A program made the translations under genes and the position numbers. DNA of 64,000 bases from Clusia tigrina (lineage: Eukaryota > Arthropoda > Insecta > Diptera > Clusiidae), in the NCBI GenBank assembly GCA_920105625.2, contig OV050030.1:62780322-62844321 (forward strand), written 5' to 3'. How positions within the stretch are numbered: position 1 is the first letter of the stretch; each line of letters begins with the position of its first letter. The notes under the pieces are model-generated. The model was not told the DNA's origin and did not search any database. It was given only the letters and a program-made list of their open reading frames with translations. Shown here one piece after another: positions 11,029 to 22,066 of this stretch.

Positions 11029-12640
11029 ATGCCAAAAAGACGCAAAGGGGCCAATTTGAGTCGTCAAACAATCAATTCTAGAGTCGCGCGAGATATACGA
11101 GTACGAAGGTCTGGGGAACAAATCCAAGAAAACAATGCAGATGTGCGTGCAAGCATGGCGCAGTTACGTGAATCACAATCGCAAGAGGCGCGAGATGAAC
11201 GAAATCAACAAAGGCAATTATAACGAAGAGAAACGCGTAGATTCATAGTAGACAGACGTAGAGGAATTGACCAACAACGCCAACAAGTTCTACGAGCATT
11301 TACATCAGAATTATTTCTTCGAATAGCATTCCAATATGAGCCTGATATTGAATATTACGCTCATTCGAAAGTGGTTATTGGTACTTTGGACAAGGAATGC
11401 CCGCATTGTCATGCACTTAAATTAAAAAATGAGCCAGTTGGGATGTGTTGCTCATCAGGAAAAGTAAAACTAACAGAAATTGAAACACCACCTGAACCAT
11501 TGCACGGTTTACTTATCGGTACAGGTCCAGATTCTAGCCTTTTCCTAAAGTCAATTCGCACATTCAATTCATGTTTTCAAATGACGTCGTTTGGAGCAAC
11601 AGAAATTGTTAACAATATTGCTGCAAACGGTCAACAATTTAATTCCACGTTCAAAATCAAAGGCCAAGTTTATCACAAAGTGGGCTCATTGCTGCCAATG
11701 CCAAACAAATCTCATAAATACAAAAATTAAAGTCTTTAATCAGCTTTATTACAAAATTGCATGTATTTGGACCCACACGTTGTTGGATGTATTCAGTTGA
11801 GTGGCAAAAGTGTGGATTACCTCATGCTCACATTTTAATTTGGTTCGTCGACAAAATACGTGCTGAAGACATCGATAGTTTAATTTCTGCAGAGATTCCA
11901 GATCCGTCTACTGATCAATTACTATTTGATATTGTTACTACAAACATGATTCATGGTCCGTGCGGAAATCTGAATCCTTCATCACCTTGCATGGTAGACG
12001 GAAAATGTACAAAGCGTTTTCCTAAAGATTTCACAAACGATACGGTAACACATGTTGACGGATATCCAATATATCGTCGAAGAAGTACTGAAAATGACGG
12101 ACAATCGTTCATTAAAACTATCAGTAACGCAGACATCGAACATCGACATTTGGTGCATTGACAATCGTTGGGTGGTACCATATTCACCTCTGCTGAGCAA
12201 AACATTCAATGCTCATATTAATGTTGAGTCATGCAGTTCGGTGAAGAGTATCAAATATATTTGCAAATATGTTCATAAAGGAAGTGATATGGCTGTATTT
12301 AGAATTGAAAATACTAATGTAAATGCTCCTCCGTTGAATCAAAACGATGAAATTACGAATTACCAAATTGGCCGGTATATCAGTTCCAATGAAGCTGTCT
12401 GGCGTATTTTCGGTTTCCCAATTCATGAACGGGATCCAGCAGTTATACATTTAGCAGTCCATCTTGAAAACGGCCAGCGCGTATATTTCACGGACGATAC
12501 AGCGCTTGATCGTGCTATAAATCCACTAAAAACTACGCTTACCGAATTTTTTGAACTGTGCAATCGTGCGGATGCATTTGGTGCCTTCGCACAAACACTG
12601 CTCTATTCTGAAGTTCCACAATATTTTACATGGGCTCAAT
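11029..12640 (+). pseudogene. Helitron H3 Rep part (HUH rolling-circle initiator), frameshifted
   Basis: The basic N-terminus (MPKRRKGANLSRQT, RRSGEQIQENN) begins at 11029 and stops at 11221. A zinc-like block CPHCHALKLKNE and CCSSGKVKL is at 11398-11470. The HUH nuclease motif appears as EWQKCGLPHAHILIWF near 11806-11855. The HGPCG, CTKRFPK and DGYPIYRRR blocks follow. After a frame change near 12140 come VVPYSPLLSKTFNAHINVES and the catalytic tyrosine pair region KYICKYVHKGSDM near 12250-12290. At least four frame breaks are seen, but catalytic residues are preserved in the DNA. Confidence 0.88.
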
Positions 12641-14560
12641 CAAAAAAATGGATGCCCGCAAGCAAGGGACACCAGTTGATGCGTGCCCCGGTTTATTTAA
12701 GTCAAATATTTTGGGTCGTGTATATACAGTCAATCCAAGGCAGACTGAGTGTTTTTATCTACGACTGCTGTTGGTTAATGTCACCGGACCATTGTCATTT
12801 CAAGATATACTCAAGGTAGATGGACAACAGTATCCAACGTATAAAGATGCATGCCTTGCACTAGGATTGCTAGAAGACGACAATCAATGGGACAGTATGC
12901 TTTGCTGAAGCAGCATTAAACTGCACAGGAACACAAATTCGTCTACTATTTGCTATAGTAATGAATACGTGGTTCCCGGGCCGAGTACAAATGTTGTGGG
13001 ATAATCACAAAGATTCAATGACTGATGACATTTTGTATCGATATCGTACAAGGTACAACGATCTAACGTTATCATTCAGTGATGCAATGTACAATGAATC
13101 ATTGATTGCTATCGAGGATCTTTGCATTGCTATTGCGAATTTACCAATCAGTCATTTCGGTATGAGCTCACCGAATCGAAGTGCATCTGATTTACTCAAC
13201 ACAGATATGAATCGTGAACTACAGTACAATACTGTGGAAATGGCAGACATTGTTAGTCGCAATATTCCATTACTAAATGATGAACAAAAAATTATTTACG
13301 ACCGCATTATGCTGGCAGTTTCTGCAGGACAAGGAGGATTTTTTTTTTGGATGCACCAGGTGGAACTGGCAAAACGTTCCTTATTTCGCTACTTCTTGCC
13401 GAGATACGATCAAACAATGGCATCGCATTGGCCGTTGCATCTTCTGGCATTGCAGCAACTTTATTAGATGGAGGCAGAACAGCTCATTCAGCATTTAAGC
13501 TGCCTTTGAATATTCAAAATAATCCAGATGCAGTGTGCAACATAAAAAAACAATCGTCTATGGCCACAGTGCTGAAACAATGTAAAATTATTATCTGGGA
13601 TGAATGCACTATGGCACACAAACATTCGCTTGAGCCATTGGATAGGACTTTAAAGGATATAAAAAACAACGATAAACTATTTGGTGGCACTTTGTTACTC
13701 CTTTCAGGTGATTGTAGACAAACACTTCCCGTTATTCCACGTTCTACGTATGCTGATGAAATCAACGCTTGCTTAAAATCATCGCGACTGTGGCGTAATG
13801 CTGAAAAAGTACAACTGACGGTGAACATGCGCGTTCAAATGCTTCAGGATCCATCCGCCGAAACTTTCTCTAAACAACTGTTAGATATTGGCGATGGGAA
13901 AGTTGCTGGATGCATCAAATTACCGACGGACTTCTGCACAATCATCGACTCGCAAAATACTCTCATAGATCACATATTGCCCGATGTACACACACAATAT
14001 GAAAATCATAATTGGCTGGCAGAAAGAGCGATTTTGGCAGCAAAAAATGTGGACGTCAATGGGTGAAATTTAAAGATACAAGAGTTGTTGCCTGGGGACT
14101 TGGTGTCATACAAATCTATCGATGCAATTTGCGATACCAACGAAACTGTGAATTATCCAATTGAGTTTTTAAATTCATTGGATTTGCGAGGCATGCCACC
14201 ACACCTGGATGTCCGATCAGTCTGCTTCGTAACTTGAACCCACCACGGCTGTGTAATGGTACACGATTATTCATTAAGAAATTAATGAAAAACGTTATTG
14301 AAGCCATCATTTTGAATGGAAAGTTTCAAGGCGAAAATGTGTTGCTGCCACGAATCCCTATGATTCCTACAGATGTGCCAATTGAGTTCAAACGCATTCA
14401 ATTCCCAGTTAGATTGGCATTTGCTATGACGATCAATAAGTCACAAGGCCAGACATTGTCTGTATGTGGCTTAGATTTGGAAACACCTTGCTTTTCCCAC
14501 GGACATGTTCTCGCGTGGGAAATCCATCCAGTTTGTTTGTGTTGGCTAAAGACGGACTAA
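12641..14560 (+). pseudogene. Helitron H3 Pif1-type helicase part, frameshifted
   Basis: The helicase unwinds DNA during rolling-circle transposition. Visible in order: LGRVYTVNPRQTECFYLRLL (12711-12770); IEDLCIAIANLPISHFGM; Walker A GGTGKT in APGGTGKTFLISLL (13350-13390); SSGIAATLLDGGRTAHSAFK; Walker B IIIWDECTMAH near 13585-13617; GDCRQTLPVIPRSTYADEIN near 13709-13765; NMRVQMLQ; YPIEFLNSLDLRG near 14157-14190; FPVRLAFAMTINKSQGQTL near 14403-14460; and ETPCFSHG. The 239-residue piece at 13347-14066 is the longest undamaged block. Frame changes near 12900, 13330 and 14066 break the rest. Confidence 0.9.
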
Positions 14561-14841
14561 CCAAGAACATTGTACACTCTATTGCGCTGAGAGATTAATC
14601 TTAATTTTTTTTCAACTGCCATAATTGATAGGAAAAATTATTTTGAATGTTTAGGTAGCTATCGAGAATTGTAATTTAAGATATATTTGTTACTTTGATA
14701 AAGATTAATTTATTATATACCAAAATAAAGCATACTTTCATTGTCTACAACGCTTTCGATTATAAGTAAATCCCCGCATACTTATAGCAGATAGTTTTTT
14801 TTTATTGAACTACAAAAACGTTTCCTAGAAATAATATACAT

Positions 14842-14870
14842 GGCAAAACAACGTTTGCCGGGTCAGCTAG
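14842..14870 (+). other. Helitron 3' terminal hairpin and CTAG end
   Basis: The stem GGCAAA pairs with TTTGCC across a 6-base loop. It is followed by GGGTCAGCTAG. The stem-loop plus CTRR end is the termination signal of rolling-circle transposition in Helitrons. The next base (14871) is T, as expected. Confidence 0.9.
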
Positions 14871-15140
14871 TATATATGTATATACTCGTATAGTAGTATA
14901 TATATTTTTTTATATTTTTTTTTATTACAGCTGTTACTTAATGAATTTTACAGCTAGTATATATATTTTTAGTTTAATTTTGTTAAATATTACAGCAAGT
15001 ATCCTTAGTTTAATTAATATTACAGCTAGTATAAACAGGTTATCATTAGTTTAATTTTATTACTTAATTAATTTTATAGCTAGTATAAATAGGTTTTCCT
15101 TAGTAACTATTGCATTGATTTCAATGCAGCTAATATTTCT
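14871..15140. repeat. AT-rich degenerate tandem array with CAGCTAGTA units
   Basis: The motif WTTAYAGCTAGTA or a close variant recurs near 14925, 14947, 14989, 15019 and 15074, between TTAGTTTAATTTT-type spacers. No coding is seen. The core CAGCTAGTAT equals the junction of the Helitron end (CAGCTAG) with its T flank just upstream at 14865-14874. Confidence 0.6.
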
Positions 15141-15181
15141 CTCTGTTTGTTGTATTCACGATGGAATTCGGTGTTCATACC

Positions 15182-15412
15182 AGTCCTAGGGAGAGTCGGT
15201 TACACCCATAAACTCCTGGCTCTGTCTTGTTATTATATAAGTACCAGGGAGAGTCGGCGAAAACCATAAACAGCTGGCTCTGTCTAGTTATTATGTAAGT
15301 GCTAGAGAGGGTCGGTGAAAACCATAAACTCCTGGTTATGTCTAGTTAGTATATAAGTCCCAGGGAGAGTCGGTGAAAATCATAAACTCCTGGTTCTGTC
15401 TCAGTTAATTTA
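15182..15412. repeat. Four-copy minisatellite, 58-59 bp unit
   Basis: Copies start at 15182, 15240, 15299 and 15357. Each has AGT.C.AGRGAGRGTCGG, ACCATAAACTCCTGG and TCTGTCT, followed by AGTTATTATATA. Divergence between copies is modest. The array may lie in the LTR or leader of an otherwise missing retrotransposon. No coding sequence is present. Confidence 0.85.
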
Positions 15413-15890
15413 TAATGAATATTTAATTATACGTTTCATTGCTGCTGTTGTCAATGCTTTTTAGGCCAGCTGCAGAGTATGGCCTCCAGGAAGTGTTAAA
15501 TTTAAAATAGTTGACATTCTTTGTCTTCTTCATCGCTTCTTTGTGATATGTCCGCACCCGAAGCGATTGATCTATCGTTGACTCTTGTGTGCTTCTCTTC
15601 TAATTCGCGTATTATTTTCGTGATAAACCCGTTAAATTTAAAATAGTTGCTGTAATTCGCCGCTTGCATAAGTATTAGTGTACTGCGTAAATTATTAAAA
15701 GCTCCTGTTTTCGTCGTGGTTTTAATTGGTGCAATTGGTATGAGAGCCGGTTTCTTCTCTTCTGTCTTTGTTAAAACGTTCTCCCCTTGTTGTTGGTAGA
15801 ATTACTATGGTGGCGAGTGTTTATGCGCTTTGAGTGATCTAAGTTGGGAGTTAACTTTTGGCTTTAACATTGTTCAGGGTGAGTTATTTT
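15413..15890. other. Non-coding region, possible LTR/leader remnant
   Basis: A 19-base direct repeat GTTAAATTTAAAATAGTTG occurs at 15495-15513 and 15631-15649. Near 15733-15747, TTGGTATGAGAGCCGG resembles the primer-binding sites of some copia-type elements and is preceded by TGCA, which could be an LTR end. No gag follows. The antisense Helitron fragment starts at about 15895. The retrotransposon reading is weak. Confidence 0.3.
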
Positions 15891-15894
15891 TTTG

Positions 15895-16990
15895 TGCATT
15901 ATACGCTTTTTAGGCGTATGTGATGAAAATACTTACACTTGTATTTTTCTTCACAGCACATAGAAGAATTCAGTGTTACAGTGTCATTATCTGTTGTACG
16001 TTTTCCTTCACCAATTTCAAAAAATAAATCGGCGAATTGTGCATTGGCGCAATTTCCCTTTCGAGCACTCATATTAATTTTTAGATGGAGATTTTTCACC
16101 CGTGCCCAAATTTCCGATTGTTTGTTGCACGCGTTTATTTCGTCGGCTCGTGTACCTCTGGGTACAATAGGTAAAGTTTGGCGAAATTCACTAGAAAAAA
16201 CAAATGTTGTTCCTCCGATGACTCAGGAGTCAACTGGTTAGAATTGCTAACTTATATTTACAGTTTCTACTTCTTTCCTATTTGCCATAGTGCATTCGTC
16301 CCGAACAATTAACACACATTCTCGTAAAATTTTGCCTTTACCCGAATTTTCCGAATAAGCACAAACAACATGTTGAATGCGACCTATATCAATAGGTATT
16401 TTAGCAAAGTTGCTGCGATACCCGATGAGTCTGTGGCTAAAGCCATATTTCCATCTTTTCTTGTTGTCGCCAATATTAAGTTCATCAGAAATGTTTTGCC
16501 GGTTCCTCCTGGTGGATCCAAAAAAATACCCCTCCTGATTTCGAATGTATACTGTCTAAAATGCTATCATATACAATTTTTTGTCCTTGGTTGAGCATAG
16601 TTTCATTCATGATCATAATTATTTTCAGCCAAATATTCTATGTTGTTGATATTACTGCATGATGTTGGTAAAGGTATTTTATATAAAGGATTTCCACCAA
16701 TGGAATTTAGATTTTCCTGTAGGAGTAAAAGTACGCGATTTTCCATTTTTTCATTGTGAAAAGTCACATTTAAATCTGGTATATGTCTTTGCATATTATG
16801 CACTACGTCATCAGAAAAATGGGTTTTATATTTGTTCCACAATTCCAGTGGATATTACAAAACAATAAAAATATTGCAAAGAGATTCCATAGCATATTCG
16901 CATTCTCACTTAAATATGCTTCAGCTAATGTATTGTCTCAGTGTGAATCATTTTCCAATATTCCCAATGCTAAGCACACAAAACGGTAGG
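15895..16990 (-). pseudogene. Helitron helicase fragment H4
   Basis: From about 16850 downwards: MWNKYKTHFSDDVVHNMQR, then Walker A in DPPGGTGKTFLMNLILA near 16520-16470, SSGIAATLL near 16410, the Walker B block VRDECTM near 16300-16280, EFRQTLPIVPRGTRADEINA near 16180-16120, and NLHLKINMSA near 16090. Walker A and B residues are intact in the DNA, but stops and frame changes separate the blocks, and sequence between Walker B and EFRQTLP is missing. It is more divergent from H3 than H1 is, so it is another family or an older copy. Confidence 0.85.
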
Positions 16991-17019
16991 TAGGATGCGA
17001 AGAACATTTAGCATTTTAA

Positions 17020-18070
17020 AATTTTCAAACTGGGTCTGCTGGGAACTTCTTCCCTGCTGACGGCTTCAAGCCTGGCTCCCGGCCAAATCTCGCCAACCTT
17101 GCTTACCGCAATCTTATATAGTCTGGCTGACTATACATCGCTTGCGATGAGCTTGGGCCTGCCCTGATACCTGCCCGCATCGTGACAGAAAGGATGGAGT
17201 CCAGGGTTTTCCTCCAAGACCTGGAGGTAGACTTCGGCAATCGCTTTTTCCACTCACCATCACTCCTCTTTGGGTATTACCCCTTCTTCCTCCTTCCGGT
17301 CTATGATGAACAGCATCTCGCCCCCACCTTTGACAACTTCGCTGTAGGATGGGTATTTTTGGCCGCCGACTTTTTGTCTTCTGGCGACCTCATCCGTTTC
17401 TTCCACCGAACGTTGCCTCTTTGGGGCTCTACCTGCCGGTTTACCCATTCCGGATAGCATGCCCCTTACCCACTGTACCGATCTGGCCTGCTCCTCAGTG
17501 AGCTAGTCCGTGGGTAGAGCCTCATATTTGGCCATAACCCTCATGGTCGCCTTCTTATCATAAAAGGCCTTCTTAGAAGGACTGAAATATTTTTCCGACC
17601 CCCCCCCTGGCCTACCCCAGCAGCCTTCTTTGATCTTCTGGGCCCCTCTACTGCCTGCTACCGACTGATCCCCGGAGCAGCCCCCGCCCCCTGACCGCAG
17701 TCAGCGTTTGGGTTTTCACCACTCCCCAGGTTTCTCCCTTCAACACCACTCTGAATAAAACGAGATACCGGTTTTACCAAGCCACCCCGGCCCCTGCTAC
17801 CAGTACTCGTGCTGGGGCCAGCCCTAACACTTAAGCCCCCTCTGCCTCCTGCTGCTATCGATCTGTCTACCACCCTTGTGTTAGCGGTAGATAGGATCGC
17901 CTCTGTCGGTTTTTTGGGAGGACCGCCCTCCTTTGGTTTTGTATTTTCAGATATTTTTTTAACATTTGTGGTCCCACGAGTATCGGACAAGAGAGGTTCG
18001 CTCGCGCAGAGGTCCGTGTGCGCGGGTAAGGCCAGATAGAACAGGAGAACGACAAGAAACCGGAGCATTC
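17020..18070 (-). pseudogene. ORF1 of an LOA-like LINE (DUF4780-type domain), broken
   Basis: On the minus strand, a low-complexity basic/Pro-rich N-terminal part (17658-18068) is followed by KRQRSVEETDEVARRQ, YPSYSEVVKGG and LFIIDRKEEEGVIPKEEW (17400-17255). Then, after a frame shift, come KAIAEVYLQVLEENPGLHPF, CHDAGRYQGRPKLIASD and WPGARLEAVSREEVPSRP (17240-17050). This layout (VV..., DAGWYQG-like, KLIA, GARLEVV, IP-R-P) fits the ORF1 domain of LOA-type elements. It ends at about 17020 without ORF2, so the copy is truncated. An alternative is ORF1 of a related I/R1-group element. Confidence 0.6.
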
Positions 18071-18299
18071 CGTTCGAGACAGAGCTAGTTTTTAATCTAG
18101 GTCCCCAGCCAGGTTGAGCATCGACATGGGTCGTATGACATCTTGCTCCAACCCAGAGGTTTTTTATAGAGGTTATCTCCTCTGCACCCTGGATCCGGGG
18201 AGGTGTTTACTGACTCCTCAGTCTAGATCTGTTATAAATAGCAGGGTTACCTCGGGCAGGGTGTGGCTCTTCGCCACACACTATCGGTCTAGATGAGAT
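18071..18299 (-). other. Probable 5' UTR of the LOA-like element at 17020-18070
   Basis: GC-richer non-coding sequence directly upstream, in minus orientation, of the ORF1 remnant. It has no open frame of note. Assignment is by position and composition only. Confidence 0.3.
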
Positions 18300-19194
18300 A
18301 GAGGCTAATGTTCCTAAAAAATTATCGCATATTCCCATCCTGCGAAACTTACGCTTCAACACCAAAAGCGTTAGAATCAATGGACAACTGCAACACAGTT
18401 ATATATTTAATAGTGCTGATGTGCCACAACAACTTAATGATGTATCAGGCTGTTTTTATGAGCTACTACAAAATGATGATGTGCAGATTATTCCTGACGA
18501 GTCACCACAAACCACTATATCTGTATATATCACATTGGTGTGATGTGCCAAATAGTGCTGTTGAGTAATTGATACACCAGGAGCGACAGCGGAATACTAA
18601 TAAGATACACACAAAAAAAAATGTGCTAAATAGTTTCGATGGGTAACGGCAATACAATGATGTAGTAGATGAAGCTGAGAAACTACTAAAATACTGTGCT
18701 GTGATAATTATAGCCAATGAGACACCACAATATAGTGATGAGGCAGAGAGTGCTGATGAACCACAGTGATGTGGCGGAGAAATCTTTACCCATTTCTAGT
18801 AATCTTGTTTTTTCTGAATGTTTGTTTAGGTATATAAAAATCAAAAGTATTTTCCAATTAATTAGTTTCATTAAACCACTTTTTCCTAAATGGTTTTCAT
18901 ATATTACTCATATTTGTAATATGCCAAAATTAATATTCCCAAAACCAAAATATTGGTACAAGTAAAAAGTATCAGTACTGTAAAGTCAGACAATGACTAC
19001 TGTCCAAACCCAATTTTTACCTCTATTTCTATCGGTTAATATGATGTTTATTGTGAAGGCTTGATTACAGTCCTGAACCACTTAATGATGATGGTGGTAT
19101 GTAGTGTCAGCTAGAATGGATGCGCTGGTTCAGAAGTGATGTCAAGTACTACTGATGAAACACCATATCAAGGAGATAATCCCTATGGGGTAGA
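18300..19194. other. Unassigned sequence with degenerate GATGTGCCAC-type repeats
   Basis: Short similar words recur: AATAGTGCTGATGTGCCAC (near 18410), GTGTGATGTGCCAAATAGTGCTG (near 18537), GAGACACCACAATATAGTGATG (near 18719) and AGTGCTGATGAACCACAG (near 18748). The spacing is irregular. No domain or terminal repeats are recognised. It could be a decayed satellite or minisatellite. Confidence 0.35.
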
Positions 19195-20430
19195 CTAGGG
19201 GCGTCGAAAATTTTAGCCGCGAGGGTCAGATTGGGATTTAATCTACTTGCGGCGGGCCACTTGAATGAAAATATCTTATTATGACTTAAATTTTTTGTTT
19301 TTTACAGTTAGTTTCAGTTATACATAATCAGAAAATTATTACATGCAACTTTAATTGGAAATGATGAAACTCTTTTTGTGCTGAAAAATTTCTTTAAAGT
19401 TGGGATATAAATCTGAAACACCAATTATATGCAATGATTGCAAATGATCATCCGACATTTTGCCCTGTACTTTGATTTTAGATACTTCATCCTAGAAAAA
19501 GTTTGTTCGCACATATATGCGAGTATACGTAGTCCCAAACCTAGAAATAAATTTACAAACAAATTGCTTTAAATTTGGAAACTCTTTTGCATCCAAAATT
19601 TTATAAAAATCGGCCAAGTTTCCCTCCTTATATTTATCCTTGACTTGGTCGCTAACTTGATCAATAATTCATTAATTTCTGTATTCAATTCTTCACAGCA
19701 CGAGAAATGGAATTACATTAATTTATCTGTCTTTCGACCAATATTAGTTTTGCCCTAAATGCTTTGATTTGCACGAATAAATCACACATTAAGTTGTTTT
19801 TACCTTGGAGCTTTAAGTTCAAGTTGTTCACATCTACAAAAAAGCCAACTTCCGGAGCCACTCGCCATCCAATAAAACTGGTTTAGGGCGATTTTTCCCC
19901 ACGCACTTTTTCGCAGCGAAGCCATCGAACTGCTATATAATACAACAAGCCAACGAACTCGGATTTAATTTGTTTGAAAAAATATCGAAATTTACGATGA
20001 TGAGTCTATGTAATCGAATAAAATTTACAAAAGAAACAAATGGTTTCAAAAAGCAGTTCATATCGACATAGTGCTTGTTGATGAAAAATACAGTGCAGAA
20101 AAATTGGCACTGATGCTCCTCCAAGGTTTTCTAATTTTCCCAACCACACCGATGTTTGCACCAGACATGTTTCTTCATCCATCAATTGCCACACCTTGCA
20201 ATCGATTCCAGTCCAAGTTATACTTTCTTTTTTGTAGTTCTTTGAAGATATCTTCACCAGTTGTAATGCTGTGCCCGGTATTAACGGAGGCTAATTCTTG
20301 TGTGACATTAAGTTCGTCGTCAACTCCACAAACAAAAACTCAGAATGTGCCACGTATTGATAGACCCTACAAATGTTATATATGCAAAAATAGTGTTGCC
20401 ATTAAACAATGTTACCATTAAACAATGTAA
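19195..20430 (-). mobile_element. hAT-type DNA transposon remnant (ZBED/GTF2IRD2-like transposase)
   Basis: The right-hand terminus in element orientation begins at about 19195 with TAGGGGCGTCGAAAATTTTA, and nearby GCGGCGGGCCAC resembles the end of Charlie-type hAT elements. Minus-strand coding, in several frames, gives DDELNVTQELASV and HSITTGEDIFKEL (near 20330-20240), YNLDWNRLQGVAIDG and HCIFHQQALC (near 20215-20060), FVDVNNLNLKLQGKNN (near 19840-19795), and the C-terminal block with CEQTF-like, LKSKYRAKMSDDHLQSL and DLYPNFKEIF phrases (near 19500-19380). The frame is broken many times. The 5' end is lost. Confidence 0.7.
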
Positions 20431-20448
20431 CTTTTTGAGACGAAAATT

Positions 20449-20670
20449 TTAACTTTTACCTGGAGTAACATGGATGCCTTTTGGAATGCTCATATAAATT
20501 TCCTCACTGAGGTTGCCATATAAAAACACATTTTTTACATCAAATTGTATCATTTCCATGTCTTCATAGGGAGCTATCGCCATGGCAACCCTCACTGAAT
20601 CGTATCGCACTACTGGCGAATATATCTCCTTATATTTTATACCAGGATCTTGCGAATAGCCTTTGGTCAC
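20449..20670 (-). pseudogene. copia reverse transcriptase fragment
   Basis: An open stretch of 73 codons with KGYSQDPGIKYKEIYSPVVR and MEMIQFDVKNVFLYG, matching the first RT blocks of copia (catalytic Asp in FDVK). It ends at 20449, so the YVDD box and RNase H are absent. The hAT remnant starts right next to it, suggesting a deletion or insertion boundary. Confidence 0.88.
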
Positions 20671-20988
20671 TAATCGTGTTTTAAATACTGGTTTTTGATT
20701 TGGGTTTAATTTAATTAATTGATTTTAATTTAACACCCAGCTCAAGGGAATTTATTTCATATCATTTATCGCCGATTTCCAATGTTCTACATATTCTAAA
20801 TTCATTGCGTCATCATATCAATCAGGTTCTGGCATATTTGCCAAACAGCCCATGTAATCGTAAGCAAATCATTGAGAGGGTATAACTTCTCCCTTGGTTC
20901 ATTAACTGAATCTATAGATGCAGAATTGGTAGGTGTCGTTGATTCATGGGTTGTCGATGCTTCTATTTTCATCGAAGTCTTCGATGTG

Positions 20989-21860
20989 CTGGAGATATGG
21001 TGTCGAAAAATTAAAAATCGGTTTCTTTTTTTTCTGCATTATTCCCACTATTTGTATCTTCCTCGTCTTCATCGTAAAATGGCCCAACTTTAATTAATTT
21101 TTCGTTGAAAATGAGGTCGCAGCTAACAACCACCTTAGCTGTCTCTTGATCGTACAAATAAAAGTTTTTTATTGACGGTTCATAACCAACTAGAAACATC
21201 TTCTTTGCTTTAGCGTCCCATTTTGTCTTCCAAGTTGTTTGGGCAGGTAGACCATGCATTCGGTGCCAAAAACCTTTAAGTGACTCAAATCCGTCTTTCT
21301 ACCAATCCAGTGTCTTTGACCGATTTACCAATGCTGAACGATTAAGAATAAGATCTGCCGTTCTTACTGCCTCAGGCTACACAAATTTCTTTAGACCGCT
21401 AGCCACCAACATCTTACGAGCTGATTCTTGAATGGTCCTATATTCCCTTAAGATGAAACCGCGGTGTACGGCGAGATCTTCTCCAAAACAATTCCATTAT
21501 TCGCCAGCAGCTCAGCAACGTCTTTATTTATAACCTCCGTACTGTTGTCGCATCGTATGCACCGACTCGCCAGTCACGTTGCGTACCATAAAAATAAAAC
21601 TTTTCAGTTTTTGAAGTACTTCAGATTTCTTAGATAAACAATTAACATACCTGAAGCATGTGCTTCATCCTTAAGCAACATGAAATAGTGAACTCCGCCA
21701 ATACCAGGTTCAGACATAGGGCCGCATAAATCCATGTGAAAATATACACATTTACTTGCTTCGCGCTTTTCTACAGTTCCATGTAATGACCGATACATAT
21801 TGCCTCGTTTGCAATCTTCACAAAAGAAATCGTTTTTATCCGTCACATTAATACCATCAA
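20989..21860 (-). pseudogene. copia integrase fragments
   Basis: FCEDCKRGNMYRSLH (end of the zinc finger), HMDLCGPMSEPGIGG (first catalytic Asp) and YFMLLKDEA are at 21820-21660. A later piece, KMFLVGYEPSIKNFYLYD (near 21200-21150), is the conserved post-integrase segment before RT. Intervening integrase sequence between about 21600 and 21260 is broken but still antisense-coding. Confidence 0.8.
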
Positions 21861-22066
21861 GTGTGCAATGCCATTACTGCAGTGTATCAAGCTTTGCTGA
21901 ATTTGCTGCACAATCATTTCTTTGTTTAAACATCATTCTGAATTGGTTTTTGGAGTCACGAATGCTTGATGTCAATAAGTTTTTGTTTTTCTCTGTCAGC
22001 ATTTGGATTCTATTAACATTGAGATGCCTTTTGTTGTTGCTGATCCAGTAGAAAACAGGTTTAGCC

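Larger units (their letters stand above)
10721..14870 (+). mobile_element. Helitron H3, both ends present, about 4.15 kb, coding decayed
   Basis: The left end is TCTAATTTATAAAATTCTCG, followed by GACCGATTCTCATGAAATTT, a 5' sequence typical of insect Helitrons. The right end is GGGTCAGCTAG, with a 6-bp hairpin GGCAAA/TTTGCC (14842-14859) 11 bases before the terminal CTAG. The flanks are A at 10720 and T at 14871, giving the expected A|T insertion with no target duplication. Inside, one long Rep/helicase reading frame is broken into several pieces. It carries all signature parts but cannot be translated whole. Confidence 0.92.

Noticed and set aside
15182..15412. Regular repeats that might be a CRISPR-like array
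   Set aside because: The units are head-to-tail minisatellite copies without unique spacers, and the window is eukaryotic.
17658..18068. A secreted protein (MLRFLVVLLFYLALPAHTD start looks like a signal peptide)
   Set aside because: The frame is low-complexity and antisense to nothing conserved. Its 3' neighbour is ORF1 of an LOA-like element, so it is better read as part of that element.
20071..20421. Plus-strand 116-codon frame over the hAT remnant
   Set aside because: The minus strand carries clear hAT transposase phrases; the plus frame shows no family features.
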